Part shown: in pieces, positions 11,560 through 24,500 of the stretch
Layout: each line of letters opens with the position of its first letter
How positions within the stretch are numbered: position 1 is the first letter of the stretch
Source of the DNA: Lepus europaeus
Lineage: Eukaryota > Chordata > Mammalia > Lagomorpha > Leporidae
DNA: 64,000 nucleotides
NCBI RefSeq assembly: GCF_033115175.1
Contig: NC_084836.1
Location: 64,347,097 to 64,411,096, forward strand
Direction of reading: 5' to 3'
Made by a program: the position numbers and the translations under genes
The notes under the pieces: generated by a model
Database searches by the model: none
Seen by the model: only the letters and a program-made list of their open reading frames with translations
Told to the model about the DNA's origin: nothing

Positions 11560-11755
11560 TGCCTGCTTTGCTCCCGATTCCAGCTTCCTACAAATATGCA
11601 CCCTGGAAGGTAGGAGTGATGGTTCAAGTAGTTGGGTTCCTTTCACCCATCTAGAAGATCTGGATTGAGTTCTGGGCTCCTGGCTTCAGCTGACATGAAC
11701 CAGCAGATAGATGAAAGATCTCTATCACTCCCTCTGCTTTTCAAATAAATCAGAA
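11560..11755 (+). mobile_element. CSINE, 5' degraded
   Basis: Body from TGCCTGCTTTGCTCCCGATT to the tail TTTCAAATAAATCAG; no clear head. Confidence 0.65.
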
Positions 11756-11764
11756 TTGGCTTTT

Positions 11765-11791
11765 AAGATTTTATTCATTTGAGAGGCAGAG

Positions 11792-11828
<37 letters not shown>

Positions 11829-12101
11829 AAGAGAAAGGTCTTCCATCCGCTTGTTCACCCTGCAAATGGCTGCAATGACCAGAACTGGGCCAATCTGAAG
11901 CCAGGAGTCAGGAGCTTCCTCTGGGTTCTCCCATGTGGGTGCAGGGGCCCAAGACACCTGGGCCATCTTCCATTGCTTCCCCAGGCCATTAACAGGGAGC
12001 TGGATTGGAAGAAGAGCAGCTGGGACAGGAACTGGCACCCATACGGGATGCCGGCACTGCAGGCAGAGGTTTACCATACTATGCCATAGCACCAGCCCCC
12101 C
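11765..12101 (-). mobile_element. CSINE, full length, with 14-base target-site duplication
   Basis: CAGAATTGGCTTTT occurs at 11751-11764 and again at 12102-12115, perfectly flanking the copy. It includes a (GA)n expansion at about 11794-11836. It landed in the tail of an older CSINE. Confidence 0.95.
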
Positions 12102-12115
12102 AGAATTGGCTTTTG

Positions 12116-12390
12116 TCACCCAACATTCCCCAAGGCCTCCCACCTGTCTTAGCTTCCCTTCATCCCAGCTTAGTTAGCTGTTCCTTCTTTGGGCTTCCTT
12201 CAGCATATTCCTACATTATATTTAAAATTCCCAATGAAAGCTGCTGTAAGTTTTCTCACTTTTCCCAACAGTCAAACACATGAGTTTGTTTAGGTATTTA
12301 TATATTTTTCAAAATTTCTGAATTCCTCAGCTCTGGGCCTCGTACACTATAGGAAAACAAATAAAATGTTTGTTAAATGAATGTACACTG
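12116..12390 (+). mobile_element. L2 3' end
   Basis: Ends with the typical L2 tail pattern (CTCTGGGCCTCGTACACTAT, then AATGTTTGTTAAATGAATG), preceded by the pyrimidine-rich L2 3' UTR. Mammal-wide LINE-2 remnant. Confidence 0.6.
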
Positions 12391-13899
12391 ATTATGTCGG
12401 AGCTCACCATACTCACTTTTTAGCCAATAAAATATGAGTTTATATTTTACAAAAATGGAGGAACTAAGGCAGGAAGGAGTTTGCACCAGAGCACTGTTAG
12501 CAAAGATTAATGGGAAAAAAAGAAACAATCTTCCATTTTGACTAGTTAACACTCCAGTTCTTTATAGAACAAATGAGTCTCTAAATCATTCTCTAAACAC
12601 AAACATCAAGTTTCCAGTTTCGCCCACAGAGGATTTAGCTTTTCTTATTTAAGGATTCAAAATCATTAAGACCAGCCCTCTCTCATTCCCCCACAGAACT
12701 CTGGCACAGCCAGGGACTAATCTGAAACGCCAATAATAGAGACACGTGGAAGGGTTTTCCTTTACTTATGAAAACACTCACTTCCAGCTACCCACGTCAC
12801 AGTTGGCTAATACTTTAGCACTGACTCAACCAGAAGAGCCCTTTTCAAAACAAAGCAAAACAGGACCTGACCCTGCTAAGTTTGAATCACCTGAGATGAC
12901 CAACTTGTTCTTGAATTTCTTACACTTTGCACAGTGCTAAGGGCTTCCCAATTTCCCGTTCTTGCTCCATCCTCCTGCAAAGGCAGCAATATTGGAGAGG
13001 AGGCACAATCAGTCCAAGGGTCAAAGTGCAGCTGGGGCTAGTTCTCTATACAAAAAAGAACCTTCTATCGTCTACAGGTGTGTTTCCTTCACTCTCAACC
13101 GGTTCCTATTAGCAGAAGAGTGCAGGGAGAAAAAGAGGAACTTCAGTGCTGATTATAACTAATGCTGATCCAACGCAGCAGAGGTAGGAAGTAAAAGAAA
13201 ATAACTTCTGAGCAACACTTAAAAATTCCTTAACATATGGTCTTTTTCCTCTTGAACGGATTCAAAATGCTTCATAGAAATAGTAATACTCCTAACGAAC
13301 AAGGATAAAAAGAGCTTGTTACATATGGAGAAACCAGTATTGGATTGAGTACTAAGACTCGAATTTTGCCTCTGAGGCAAAGCCACCCACGAGACAGCAA
13401 GCTGGAGTCCCCGAAATTAAGGGGAGTCCCACTGACAGAACAGAGAATGCCTACCGAAGGGAAAAACAAACAGAAAGAAAAGAAAGGTCACTCCAACTGA
13501 TTTCAAACCAAATAAACCCTCCAACCCTAAGCAATGCAAAGGAGAGCCGCCTGGCCACAGAACACAGTGGAGTCTGGTTTTGACACTTCATTTTCCCACG
13601 GTTATCTGTGGTTTATTGTAATTCAAAAGTGACAAGAAAACTTTGATACAGCCAGAGCTGCCTCAAGAGACAGTCTGCCTACCATAATGCCCCTAAGTAA
13701 AATATTTCAGGGGAGGCCTCATTACTCGCAGGGTAATTCCACCCGATCGTTAATTTCTGGGATGGAGAGAGAGCCGTCTTGCAGTCAGGGAGACTTGGGT
13801 CTAATCTCTGGCTCTGTCCTTACCAGCCGAGTTCTCTCATCCAAGAAGTCCTAATCTCTGAGTCTCGGCTTCCTTACCTTCAAACCGTCGCTAGTAACA
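12391..13899. other. Unique sequence upstream of the GLS2 CpG island
   Basis: About 1.5 kb without a SINE, unusual for this window, with only a possible MIR remnant near 13.79-13.89 kb. No coding exon. It may hold GLS2 regulatory DNA (inference from repeat exclusion). Confidence 0.5.
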
Positions 13900-15560
13900 A
13901 CTGCTTCGTAGGCGGGTCTGTGGCGTGAGAAGCCATCTTGGCGGCTGGCACGCACTCAGTAACGGCTATGAGTTACAGAATGAGTTCTTACTAAACACTG
14001 AGGCAGGTCGGTGCTGAGCAGTCGCAAGCTCAAGTTCTCCCAGCGGCGGAAGACAAAACCCTCGCACGTGCTTTGTGCACCGCGCCCTGTCGGCTCTCGA
14101 CGAGGGCAAGCGACCGAAACTTGGGCTTATAAAATGTTTGTGTCCGCTGCCAGGTTGTTCAAGTCCTAACTCTACAAATAAGGAAACGAACCCTACACAG
14201 CCACCAAGTAAATTCTAGAAAGGCGGCTCCGGAACACGGGGGCCCTCACCACCACCGCCGCCGCCACCCAGGCGACCGCCTCGCCGCCCCGCGCTCACTA
14301 GCGCGTTCCCGGCTGTCGCCATCCGCCTCTGCACGCACCACCCCGCGCGTCGGCGACCAGCCTGCGCTCGGCCTCCAGGCCGCGCCCCGCGACGGCCGGG
14401 CCTGGCCTTCGAAATGTCGAAGGCCGCTAGGTGACTTCTGAACAGGGCCCACTCCTAGCCTTCTCTCTCGAGGCAGCGCCCGCTTCTCTATCCGAGAGTT
14501 CCATCATCCTTCCCGGGCTGGGCCCCTGTGATACCCCAGGGCCTCACAGGCCCTCGGCCTCGCCTTTCCCGCCCTGAGCGCCTGCACGCACCGCCGACCT
14601 TAGAGGCCCGTGCGCGGAAGAATCCACGGGCCTTTGCTCCCTTCTCGCCTCCTTGTTCTTATTGGGTAGTCTCACCTTTTCCCCGCCCCCAAGATTTTGA
14701 CTTCGTTAAGGATTGGGCCTGGGCGTTGTCCATCCCGACAGCCCCCCCCCCCCATGCCCCTGCGCTGTCCGCCGCCTTTTGCCCACTAGACCGCCCGACC
14801 GCAACTCTCCCTTATCCCTTGCACTCCCCGACCATTCCTCGTCTGGGTGGAACGGGCGCACCTGGCCGCGGCCAGGGACTGGCCCCTCCTCCTGCCCCAA
14901 CCCCACCCACCGGGCTCCTCTCCCCCAGCTCCCGAGCCTCGCGCTCCATCCCAGAGCGCCCGCGCCTCCTCCGCCCGTCGCTCTCGCCCGCAGCTCGGAC
15001 GCAGCCGGGGCGCTCGGGCAGAGCCCGCGGCGCGCGCGGGGCATGCGCTCCATGAGGGCTCTGCAGAACGCGCTGAGCAGGGCCGGCAGCCGCTGCCGGC
15101 GGGGAGGCTGGGGTCACCCGAGTCGGAGCCCTCTCCTTGGCGGGGGCGTCCGGCACCACTTCAGTGAGGCCGCGGCGCAGGGCAGAGAGCCGCCGCACAT
15201 CCACCAGCCGCTGCGCCAGGATGAGTAAGGCTCGCGGGACAGGGGCCGGGGACAGGCTCGCTCCCACTCCCACCGCCCCCTTCCCCAGAGAGCGCATCTC
15301 TTCTCCCCCTCTCCTCGCTCAGTAGCCTGCGATGCCTTTCCCTTTAGATTTGGGGCTCTGGGTCCGCCGCGCTCGGGCGGTTAACTGCCGTGCGCCCGGG
15401 AGGGCGTTTGGGCAGGTCGGTCCTCGGGATGATGCCTGTCCAAGGTGCGTATTCAGCTGGGGGCGCAGTGGGTTTGGAGTGTTGCGTGGTGCACGTGTCT
15501 GAGCGCAGGGCCGCGTGCGCGCGCGCGCCCACCCGTACCCTCCCTCACCTACCCGCGCCG
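13900..15560 (+). promoter_or_regulatory. GLS2: CpG-rich GLS2 promoter region
   Basis: G+C and CpG rise sharply from about 13.9 kb and stay high through GLS2 exon 1 into the start of intron 1, with no TATA box near the exon. It contains an E-box CACGTG at 14065-14070, GC boxes, and a run of 12 C at 14742-14753. Human GLS2 is known to be p53-responsive; I did not find a clean p53 site by eye and claim none. The exact transcription start cannot be set from sequence. Confidence 0.75.
15043..15224 (+). CDS. GLS2: GLS2 exon 1 (mitochondrial presequence)
   Basis: Encodes residues 1-60 and two bases of codon 61, beginning [15 protein letters not shown], close to the human start MRSMKALQKALSRAG. It ends at the donor GTAAGG at 15225. 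The exon sits inside the CpG island. Upstream the frame stays open to a TAA at 14707 but contains no ATG, so 15043 is the natural start. A second in-frame ATG lies at 15052. Confidence 0.95.
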
Positions 15561-18500
15561 CGTGTGAGTTTTGGGGGGATGCGTGGGTCTGGAACAGCCT
15601 CCTGCTTCGGGTGCAGGCGTACTTGGAGCTTTGTATCCTCTGCAGGTAATGGGTGATGCGTGGGTATTATGGGTGCGCAGGTACATGCGTTGTGTGTCCG
15701 ATGGATGCGTAGCAGGGCCCCCTAATATATAGAATAAGGGCGGCTTTACAAATCGGTTGTTGAGGAAGAGGAGACCAGTTCTAATGAGGAAAATCGTTGA
15801 CACGCAGGTTTCCCTGGCTAGGGCGGGTCAGAACGGTTGTTCCTACTGCTTGGGCTCCCTGATTTAAAGGGTTCTCTTTCCGTGGGCACTTCTTCCTCCC
15901 GTGAGGCCGAACCTCCCTCTCCTTCATCACCCAGGAACTCTGGGTGATTGAGCCTTTTTTTTTTTTTTCTCCTGAGCTTGAAATCCAGTCCTCCCAGAGG
16001 GCCAGCTAGACAATGTCCAAGTGTCAATGCCGTTTACCTAATGACGCTGGGAAACACAGGCACACCGTAATCAAAGTCGGCAGGCTGACATAGCACACTG
16101 CCTCACCATCAGTGAAGTCCCTGTCCTCCACGGTAACAGACCAACAGATGTTTATTCCTAATAATCGTTATTATGCCGCAGTTTTGCCATTAGCCTCTCA
16201 GAGATGTAGAACATTAAAAGGGTAAGCCCTCTCCCTCCTGTTCCAGCGTCTGTCCTAAATAATCACCAGGGGACAAGTAGTTTTGGGATACAGCTAAGAC
16301 TTCACCTTCCTCCCTCTCCAAACCTTCTGTGGGGGAGGTAGAGGTACCCCTGGTTCTGCCTCCCTCTCCATCTCCTTGTCCAGGGGAATCCGGCGCTGGG
16401 ATGTCTGTAGGGGACTCGTTTCTACTTCCTGTGGCTGCTCGTTTCCCCACGGCCTGGGACTGGTGCCCCCTGGGCAGAAGCGGGTGAGAGCACCAGGGTG
16501 GTGGGCTCTGGCAGCAAAGGAGGGCAGCAAAGTGGAGATGCTGCGATTTGGGTCACTGTTTTGTTTGGGTTTGTTTTGTTTTTAAATATTTAGCTTTATT
16601 GTGTTTCTAATTTTAAAGAAAACCAAGATAAATACAGAGTGTCAAGGAAAAAATAAAGATCTCAGTGTTACCGAAAATCAATTAATGATGTACCCATATA
16701 TAGCCTATACATGTATGTGTATGCATGTAATTTAACTAAAATGGCACCCTAATATTCATGTTCTTTGGTAGCCTATCTTTTCTATTTCTCAACTGCTTTT
16801 ACTGTCATTGAACTTATGTGTATGTCACTTGGCATTTTTAATAGCTGCCAAAAAATGTTGAGGTATCACAACTTATTTAAACCAATCTTCCTTAAGGAAG
16901 ATGAGTCAGTCTTACCCGTTTTCTGTCCATCCCTTCCTAAATACCTTGTGCCTGAATAAGCAAACATAGTTTTCCAACTTAAAGATAAGTAGTATCATAC
17001 TATGTACACTGTTTTACAATGTTCTTCTTTTAGTTAATGTTACATCTTAGAGATAATTACATATCAATAGAGCACTACCTAGTTTCTTCTTTTATACTGC
17101 ATGATATCTGTTATATGAATATAACATAATTTAGCTAACCAATTATCTACTGATGCACAGTTTGTTTCCAATCTTACTAACAATGCAGTGAGTAACTGTG
17201 AATATGTTACTTTGCAAGTATGTGAGTATACCTGCAAGATAAATTACTGGAAGTAAAATCATTGATTTAAAGGATTTTCATCGGTCTTAATTAGCTATCA
17301 TATTTGGAAATGAACTGATAAAATAATTCCTCTAAATTGGTTATATTAATAGGATAACTTTTTTTTTTTTTTGACAGGCAGAGTGGACAGTGAGAGAGAG
17401 AGACAGAGAGAAAGGTCTTCCTTTTTGCCGTTGGTTCATCCTCCAATGGCCGCCGTGGCTGGCGCACCGCGCTGATCCGATGGCAGGAGCCAGGTGTTTA
17501 TCCTGGTCTCCCATGGGGTGCAGGGCCCAAGAACTTGGGCCATCCTCCACTGCACTCCCTGGCCACAGCAGAGAGCTGGCCTGGAAGAGGGGCAACCGGG
17601 ACAGAATCCGGTGCCCCAACCGGGACTAGAACCTGGTGTGCCGGTGTTGCGGGGGAGGATTAGCCTATTGAGCCACGGTGCCGGCCTGGATAACTCTTGA
17701 AGACCAAGAAGTCTTCAGTACCTAGAATTCTAGGTGTTATAAGCCAGTGGGGCCTTCCTAGCCATGCTACTTGGTAATTCTTACTGAAGACCCACTGTGT
17801 GCTAGGGACTTTGCTCAGTGCTAAGGAGACAAAGATCTAACAGTGGAGCAAGGGAGATTTCCATGACACTACGATGGTCACACAGTAGCAGAAGCAAAAC
17901 CTGGAGGTCTGAGGAAGCCTTTATGGAGTAGGTGACATTTGATAGGGACCTTGAAGGATGAGCAGGACTGTGCTGGGTGAAGATGATTCCATGCAGCATT
18001 ACCACGTAAGCAAAGGCCAGGAAGTCTTTTGGGGCGCCATCTTCGGTCATAACTGTCATAACTGGTGGGGGGCATCATGGGGAATAGGAAAGGAAGGTTG
18101 GCAGATTTTAAAGAGCCTTAATGGGCTGATGTTGTGGCACAGCAGGTTAAGCTGCCACTTGTGCATTATCAGAGTGCCAGTTCCCTTGTCAAGTGTCCAT
18201 TGAAGTCCCAGCTACTCTGCTTCCAACCCAGCTTCCTGATAATGTGCCTGGGAAGGCAGCAGATGATGGCCCAAATAGTTGGGTCCCTGCCACTCACATG
18301 AGAGACCCAGATGGAGTTCCAGGCTCCTGCTTGTGGCCTGGCCCAGCCCTGGCTGTTGCAGCCATTTGGGGAGTAAACCAGCAGATGGAAGATCTCTTTC
18401 AGTTTCTCCCTCTCTGACTGCCTGCATTTCAAATAAATAATTCTTTAAAAAAAAAAAAAGAAAATTCAGAGGTGGAAATTAAAAATAAGTAAATGCCCAT

Positions 18501-21500
18501 ACCAAGAAAGAAGAACTTAGAACTTAGTTGTATAGGCAGTACAGACATAACCAACGTTTTCTGTGTTTGTTTCTTCTTTTTAATTTTATTTGTTTGCTTG
18601 AGATGCAGAGATAGTGAGCAGTCCCATTTACTGGTTTACTCCTTAAGTGTCCACAATGGCCAGAATTCTGCAGGGCTGACGCCAAGAGCAGGGAAGCTCA
18701 ATGCAGTTCTCCCAAGTGGGTGTCAGCAACACAATTACTTGAGCCATCACTGTTGTCCTCTGTGTTAGTAGGGCGGTAGAATAAGGAGTCAGAAATGGGA
18801 CTTGAACCCAGGCAACCTGATAAGAGACACTGGCATCCTAATTAGTTTCTTCCTTCCTTCCTCTTTCTTTTCTTTTTTTTCTTTTTCTTTTTCTTTTCCT
18901 TTTTCCCCTCCCTCCCTCCTTCCTTCCTTTCTTCTTTTTCTTTCATTTATTTGAAAGAATTAGAGAGAGATCTTCCTTCAGCTGGTTCATTCCCCAAATG
19001 GCCGCAATAGCTGGAGCTGGGCCAATCTGAAGACAGGAGCCAGGAGCTTCTTCCAAGTCTCCCAAGTGGGTACAGGGACCTGAGTACTTGGGTCATTTTC
19101 TGCTGCTTTCCCAAGCACATTCGCAGGGAGCTGGGTCAGAGGTGGAGCAGTCGGGACTCTGAACTGGCACCCGTGAACTGCACCTGATACCAATGTTGCA
19201 GGCATCTGCTTAACCCACTGCGCCACAGCACCAGCCCCTACCAATAGTTTTTAAGTACAGAAATTACATTTGAATTTTAGAAAGGTAATTGGCACGTTGG
19301 TGGATGATGGATTAGAAGTCAAGCGATTTGGTAACAGACAATAAAGAGCTGATGAGGGGCCGGCACTGTGGTGTAGTGGGTAAAGCCGCTGCCTGCAGTC
19401 CTGGCATCCCATATAGGTGCCCATTTGAGTCCTTTGCTGCTCCACTTCCTATCCAGCTCTCTGCTATGGCCTAGGAAAGCAGTGGAAGATGGCCCAAGTC
19501 CTTGGGCCCCTGCACCTGCGTGGAAGACCTGGAAGAATCTCCTGGCTTGGGATCAGCCCAGCTCCAGCCATTGCGGCCATTTGAGGAGTGAACCAGTGGA
19601 TGGAAGACCTACCTCTCTCTAACTCTGCCTTTCAAATAAATAAATACATATTTTTTTTTAAAAAAAAAGAAGAGACCTGAGCCAGCGCCATGGCTCAATA
19701 GGCTAATCCTCTGCCTTGCGGCGCCGGCACACCGGGTTCTAGTCCCGGTCGGGGCACTGATCCTGTCCCGGTTGCCCCTCTTCCAGGCCAGCTCTCTGCT
19801 GTGGCCAGGGAGTGCAGTGGAGGATGGCCCAAGTGCTTGGGCCCTGCACCCCATGGGAGACCAGGAGAAGCACCTGGCTCCTGCCTTAGGATCAGCGCGG
19901 TGCGCCGGCTGCAGCGCGCCAGCCACGGCAGCCATTGGAGGATGAACCAACGGCAAAAAGGAAGACCTTTCTCTCTGTCTCTCTCTCTCACTGTCCACTC
20001 TGCCTGTCAAAAAAAAAAAGAAGAGACCTGGATTTTGAGCACTTATACTCTAATCACTGCACTAACCAGTTAATAACTGAACAAATGATTCTATCACTCT
20101 GAGCTTTACTTTCTAATAAACAAACAAATGAGCTGATGATAAAGAAGCATGATATACCGAGCATGTACTTTGTCAGTTTTCCACAGAATTATCTTAGTTA
20201 AGCCTCACATGACTGTTGTGATGTAGTCATCCCCCCCAACCCTTACTTTACAGATAGAAAGCAGGCTGAGCTAGCTTGAGTGACCTACCCAAGGCCATAT
20301 GCAATCAACAATAAACTCTGGTTCTTTCTACTGCACCCGGCTGGCACAGGGGAAAGGAGAATAGAGGGTGGACTTGAGAGACATTGTGGTGGTGTATGCA
20401 TCCCATGTTGTTAACCAACTGAACGTGGACCTACGGTGTGGGACTATCAAAATGATTCTGTTTCCAGCGTGGCACCGGGTAGGTGTTAATGCTATTATTA
20501 CCCTAGGCAGGTGAGATAAGTCAGATCTGGACGTGTTTTTAGTGCCTGTGGGAGATCTAGCCATGGCGGTGTCTACAAGGCTGCTAGAAATACAGGGCTG
20601 AAGGTTAGGAGTGAAGGAAAGCTGGAGAGCAAGATTTACAACTTCTTAGGACAGATGTGAAAGTTGGAATTCTGGGGAGAGCTCTGAGAGACCAGGGAGG
20701 AGGCACAGCCTGAGGACAGCCAAGCTCATGCACAAGGAGGAGCAGCAGGAAGTGGTTCTCAGGCTCCTGCCCTCCTCCCCCATCTCTGCCCCCAAACAGG
20801 GATGCAACACAGAGTGGCATGCTGTCCCGCCTGGGTGACCTGCTCTTCTACACCATTGCCGAGGGACAGGAACGCATTCCGATCCACAAGTTCACCACCG
20901 TAAGTTGACATCTACTTGTTCAGACCCCGCACTCCATACAGTCTCTGGGAAGTGGGAAAAAGGAAGGCGGGACAAGTCCAGGGCAGCTAATGGGTTGCTC
21001 TGTGAGGATGGAGACAACAGATGGGTGATGACAGATGCCTAGGTAGACGTGTGGATCCCATCTCTGCCCTAGGGTTGCAAAATAAAAAACTCGGGGCACC
21101 CTCCCCCCAAGATTTAAAAACCCAGTGGCTGGTGAGAGTGGCAGGAAACCGCTTCAAAGCTGCTACCTCCCTTCCTTTCTAAGCCTCCATTTGTTCCACC
21201 TATTGTAGTCGTTGGGGTTGAGCTAATTAGTAGGTGAAAGGAGCATTGTTGGAGCTGACTTTACCAGGCCCCTTCTTTCCCCTAAAGGCACTGAAGGCCA
21301 CTGGGCTGCAGACCTCAGACCCCCGGCTCCGGGACTGCATGAACCAGATGCGCCGCACGGTTCGAGAGTCCAGTAGCGGTGGCCTCTTGGATCGAGATCT
21401 CTTCCAAAAGTGAGGGCCCCAGAAACGGGAGCACTACTCGCAAAACTACTCTGTGGACGCAGACTTTCCAAGCAGGAAAGGCTCTTCGGGGTCATATACT

Positions 21501-24500
21501 TTAAACCCTCACTTTATTATTTATTACACAATACGCGGATACTCTTTATAAAAGTTCAAAAATATAGAAATATACAATCCCCTTTCCCTGTCTTCCCAAT
21601 CCCTGGGCCCTTTCCCCAAAGTAAACACTGTTAAGATTAGTGGGGTGACTTCTTGATAGTACACTATGTATTTACATACTTATGTGAATATATGTAATTT
21701 ATGACAGGATTTTTAACATGAACATGACAGACTGTATGTATTGTGCTGGTTTTTCTGATCCCAAGATGTTATGTGGTGGGACGTCTTCCCATGTAATTAC
21801 AAGCTCATTTCAGAGGCGAGGAAACTAAGAGCTAGAAAGACAAGCTGACATGTCAGAGGTCACACAGCCGATGGTCCCAAACCCGATGGCTGCTCATAAC
21901 CTCTTTGTCCCCAACTTCCACGGCTCCAGCGTGAGTCCCAGCTGCATCTGTCTCCAGTCCCCTAATCCAGTCATGTCTGGGATCCAGGTGTGTGAGCAGC
22001 AACATTGTGCTCCTGACCCAGGCTTTCCGGAAGAAGTTCGTCATTCCTGATTTTGAGGAGTTCACGGGCCACGTGGATCGCATCTTTGAGGATGCCAAAG
22101 AGCTCACTGGAGGCAAAGTGAGGACCAGGGGACTGAGGGAGGGGCAAGGGCTCTGGGCCAGACACCCCTTTCTTAGAGATTTTCTGGGGCTGGGAATCCA
22201 GCAGATGAGAGATAACAAGCAAAACCTGTTCCTATACAGGTGATTCCTAGAGCAGGTTGGGGAGCCCCAGGTCCTTATGGAGACAATTGACATAGTCAGC
22301 AGAGCTTTCAAAGAGACTTACAGGGTAACTGAGCCTAAAAACCAAAAAGCAAAGTTGAGCCCAAAAATTTATTTTACTTTCCATGAGCTTTACAGGATTG
22401 GAGCTGCAGAAAGATAGGGCCCTCTAAGACTTAAGGCTTGGGTGTTTCTGGGAGCACTAGGCAGGTGGGACCCCTTTGCCCTGCAGGAGACAGAATCTGA
22501 GCTTTTATCTAGACGACTCTCCTGACCAAGAAGCTCAGCTCTGTGCCTCTTCTGCACAGCCACGTGTCTTTCTTCTCTCCACCCACTCATGCCCAGGTGG
22601 CAGCCTACATCCCTCAGCTGGCCAAGTCAAACCCAGACCTGTGGGGCGTCTCCCTGTGTACGGTGGACGGTCAGCGGTGAGATGCTGGGTGAGAGGGAGG
22701 GGAGGCAGGGCACAGGTGATGACCAAGGGCCGGCCCTTTCATGGTACTTGTCTGCCCCCAGGCACTCCGTGGGCCACACAAAGATCCCCTTCTGCCTGCA
22801 GTCCTGTGTGAAGCCCCTCACCTACGCCATCGCCATCAGTACCCTGGGCACTGACTATGTGCACAGATTTGTGGGCAAGGAGCCCAGTGGCCTGCGCTAC
22901 AACACGCTCTCCCTCAATGAGGAAGGTGAGCACCACTGAGGGCTCCGACCAAACTCGTGTCTACCCCTTCTCATACCACCTGCCCCCAGCCCTGATTGTT
23001 CTGTGTCTCCACCCTTCCCGATTAGCCAGGCCAGGCCTTCCTCCTCAGCACATTAATCTTCCTAGTCTAACCTTCAGGGTGGGCGGGCTGTAAAGGAGGC
23101 TTTGTTCAGGGCTGACAGGCTCTGGGTGGTTTCTGTTTCCCCAGGAATCCCCCATAACCCTATGGTCAATGCTGGTGCCATCGTTGTCAGCTCCCTGATC
23201 AAGGTCAGTGCCACCCTACCCTCCTGAACGGTTCTCTTCCCTAAGCCCCCTTGATCCTATATCCCTCATAATCTGTTTAGCACTGGTGGGACCCTAATTC
23301 CTTTGAGGGTCCCCAGCAGACACAAGGGAGCACAGCAGGGCCCCACATGCTACACTGAGGGTGTTAGTAAAAGGGACTGCACCACCTCCCCCACTGCCAC
23401 CTTGTACAGCGCCTGCCCCCCCGCATGAGTCTAGAGCCCAGACCTTGCTGGCCATTAGGGAAGTGAGCAGGTCCTGACCTCTGCCTGGGACCAAGGGCCA
23501 AATGCCAGAGACAGGGGGAGGACAACACTGTTCAGCACCGATTGGCCACTTCTGGGTGAGGAACACATGAGGAAAGGGTGAATGGCCAGGCCAGGGCAGT
23601 TGTTCACGTCACCTGGAACTGTGAGTTGGCCTTGAGCAAGGCTGTCAGGCTGGCTCATCAGCTATAGGCCTCCAAGGGCTTGAGCAAGAACCTGGGGCAG
23701 CGTAGGCCGTGACACTCTGGAGCCAATCACAGCCCCTCCTGGGGAAGGTGGTGTTAGGATCCCTCCCCTGGGGAAGCAGGTGTCAGAGTCCCTGTGGTGT
23801 TGACACTGTAGTTGACACATACATGGAGCAACGTGTCTGGGAGTGACCAGGCCGCCTGTCACCTCATTCTGTGATGACACCATCTGCAGCCCTGTGTCTG
23901 GGGACCTGCCTCATCCCATTCTCACCTACACAGGCCCTACCAGACTCGACTCTTAGCTAAAATCATTAGCTTTATTTCAGTTATAGGTAAAATAATACAC
24001 GACAGACATCCTCATCCCATTCCTGCCACACCATCCAGTCTTGGAGATGGTATTGGAGTTGGGAGAGGGACAGAGTAAGGCTGTAACAGGGGGTGTAAGG
24101 AGTGGGGACAGAGATCAGGCATAGGGGTTGGGGACGGGACTGGAGTTAGAAAAATGATATGACTTATTTGAAAGGCAGAGAGACAAAGATTTCTCATCCT
24201 CTGGTTCACTATCCCAAATGCCCACAATATCCAGGCCTAGGCGAGGCTGAATCAAGGACTCTCACATGGGTGGCAAGGACCCAACTACTTGAGCCTCCCT
24301 GCTGTCTCCCAGGCTGTGCGTTAGAAAGCTGGGGCCAGGCACAGAAGCTGGAATGAGAATCAGGCACTCTGATATGACATGTGGGCATCCCACCTGGCGT
24401 CATAACTGTTGCACCAAATGCTTGCCCCGGTTTGGTTTCTAAGATCACCAGATAATGTGTGGATACAAAAAGGTCCCCATTATATTTTTCAGAAGATTGT

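Larger units (their letters stand above)
15225..20799 (+). other. GLS2: GLS2 intron 1
   Basis: 5575-base intron. The first 1.4 kb is unique, CpG-rich, then ordinary sequence. It then holds an old L1 3' end (16.6-17.36 kb), an L2 remnant (17.7-18.1 kb), six CSINEs, a CT-rich simple repeat, and a MIR just before unique sequence leading to exon 2. In human and rat the short GLS2 transcript starts in this intron, so the unique 20.34-20.8 kb stretch is the first place to look for an alternative promoter. Confidence 0.8.

Noticed and set aside
11794-11836. CRISPR-like or satellite arrays at short repeats
   Set aside because: All short tandem runs are microsatellites within SINE tails; there are no spaced direct repeats.
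1-12000. RBMS2, the expected left neighbour of GLS2 by synteny
   Set aside because: No RRM-coding exon or CpG island is present in the left 12 kb.
14710-15042. N-terminal extension of GLS2
   Set aside because: The frame is open upstream but has no ATG before 15043, and the human protein starts at the equivalent Met.
14528-15055. 175-codon and overlapping frames in the GLS2 CpG island
   Set aside because: Pro/Arg/Ala-rich frames in all directions are expected in CpG-island sequence; only the frame containing 15043-15224 joins GLS2 exon 2.
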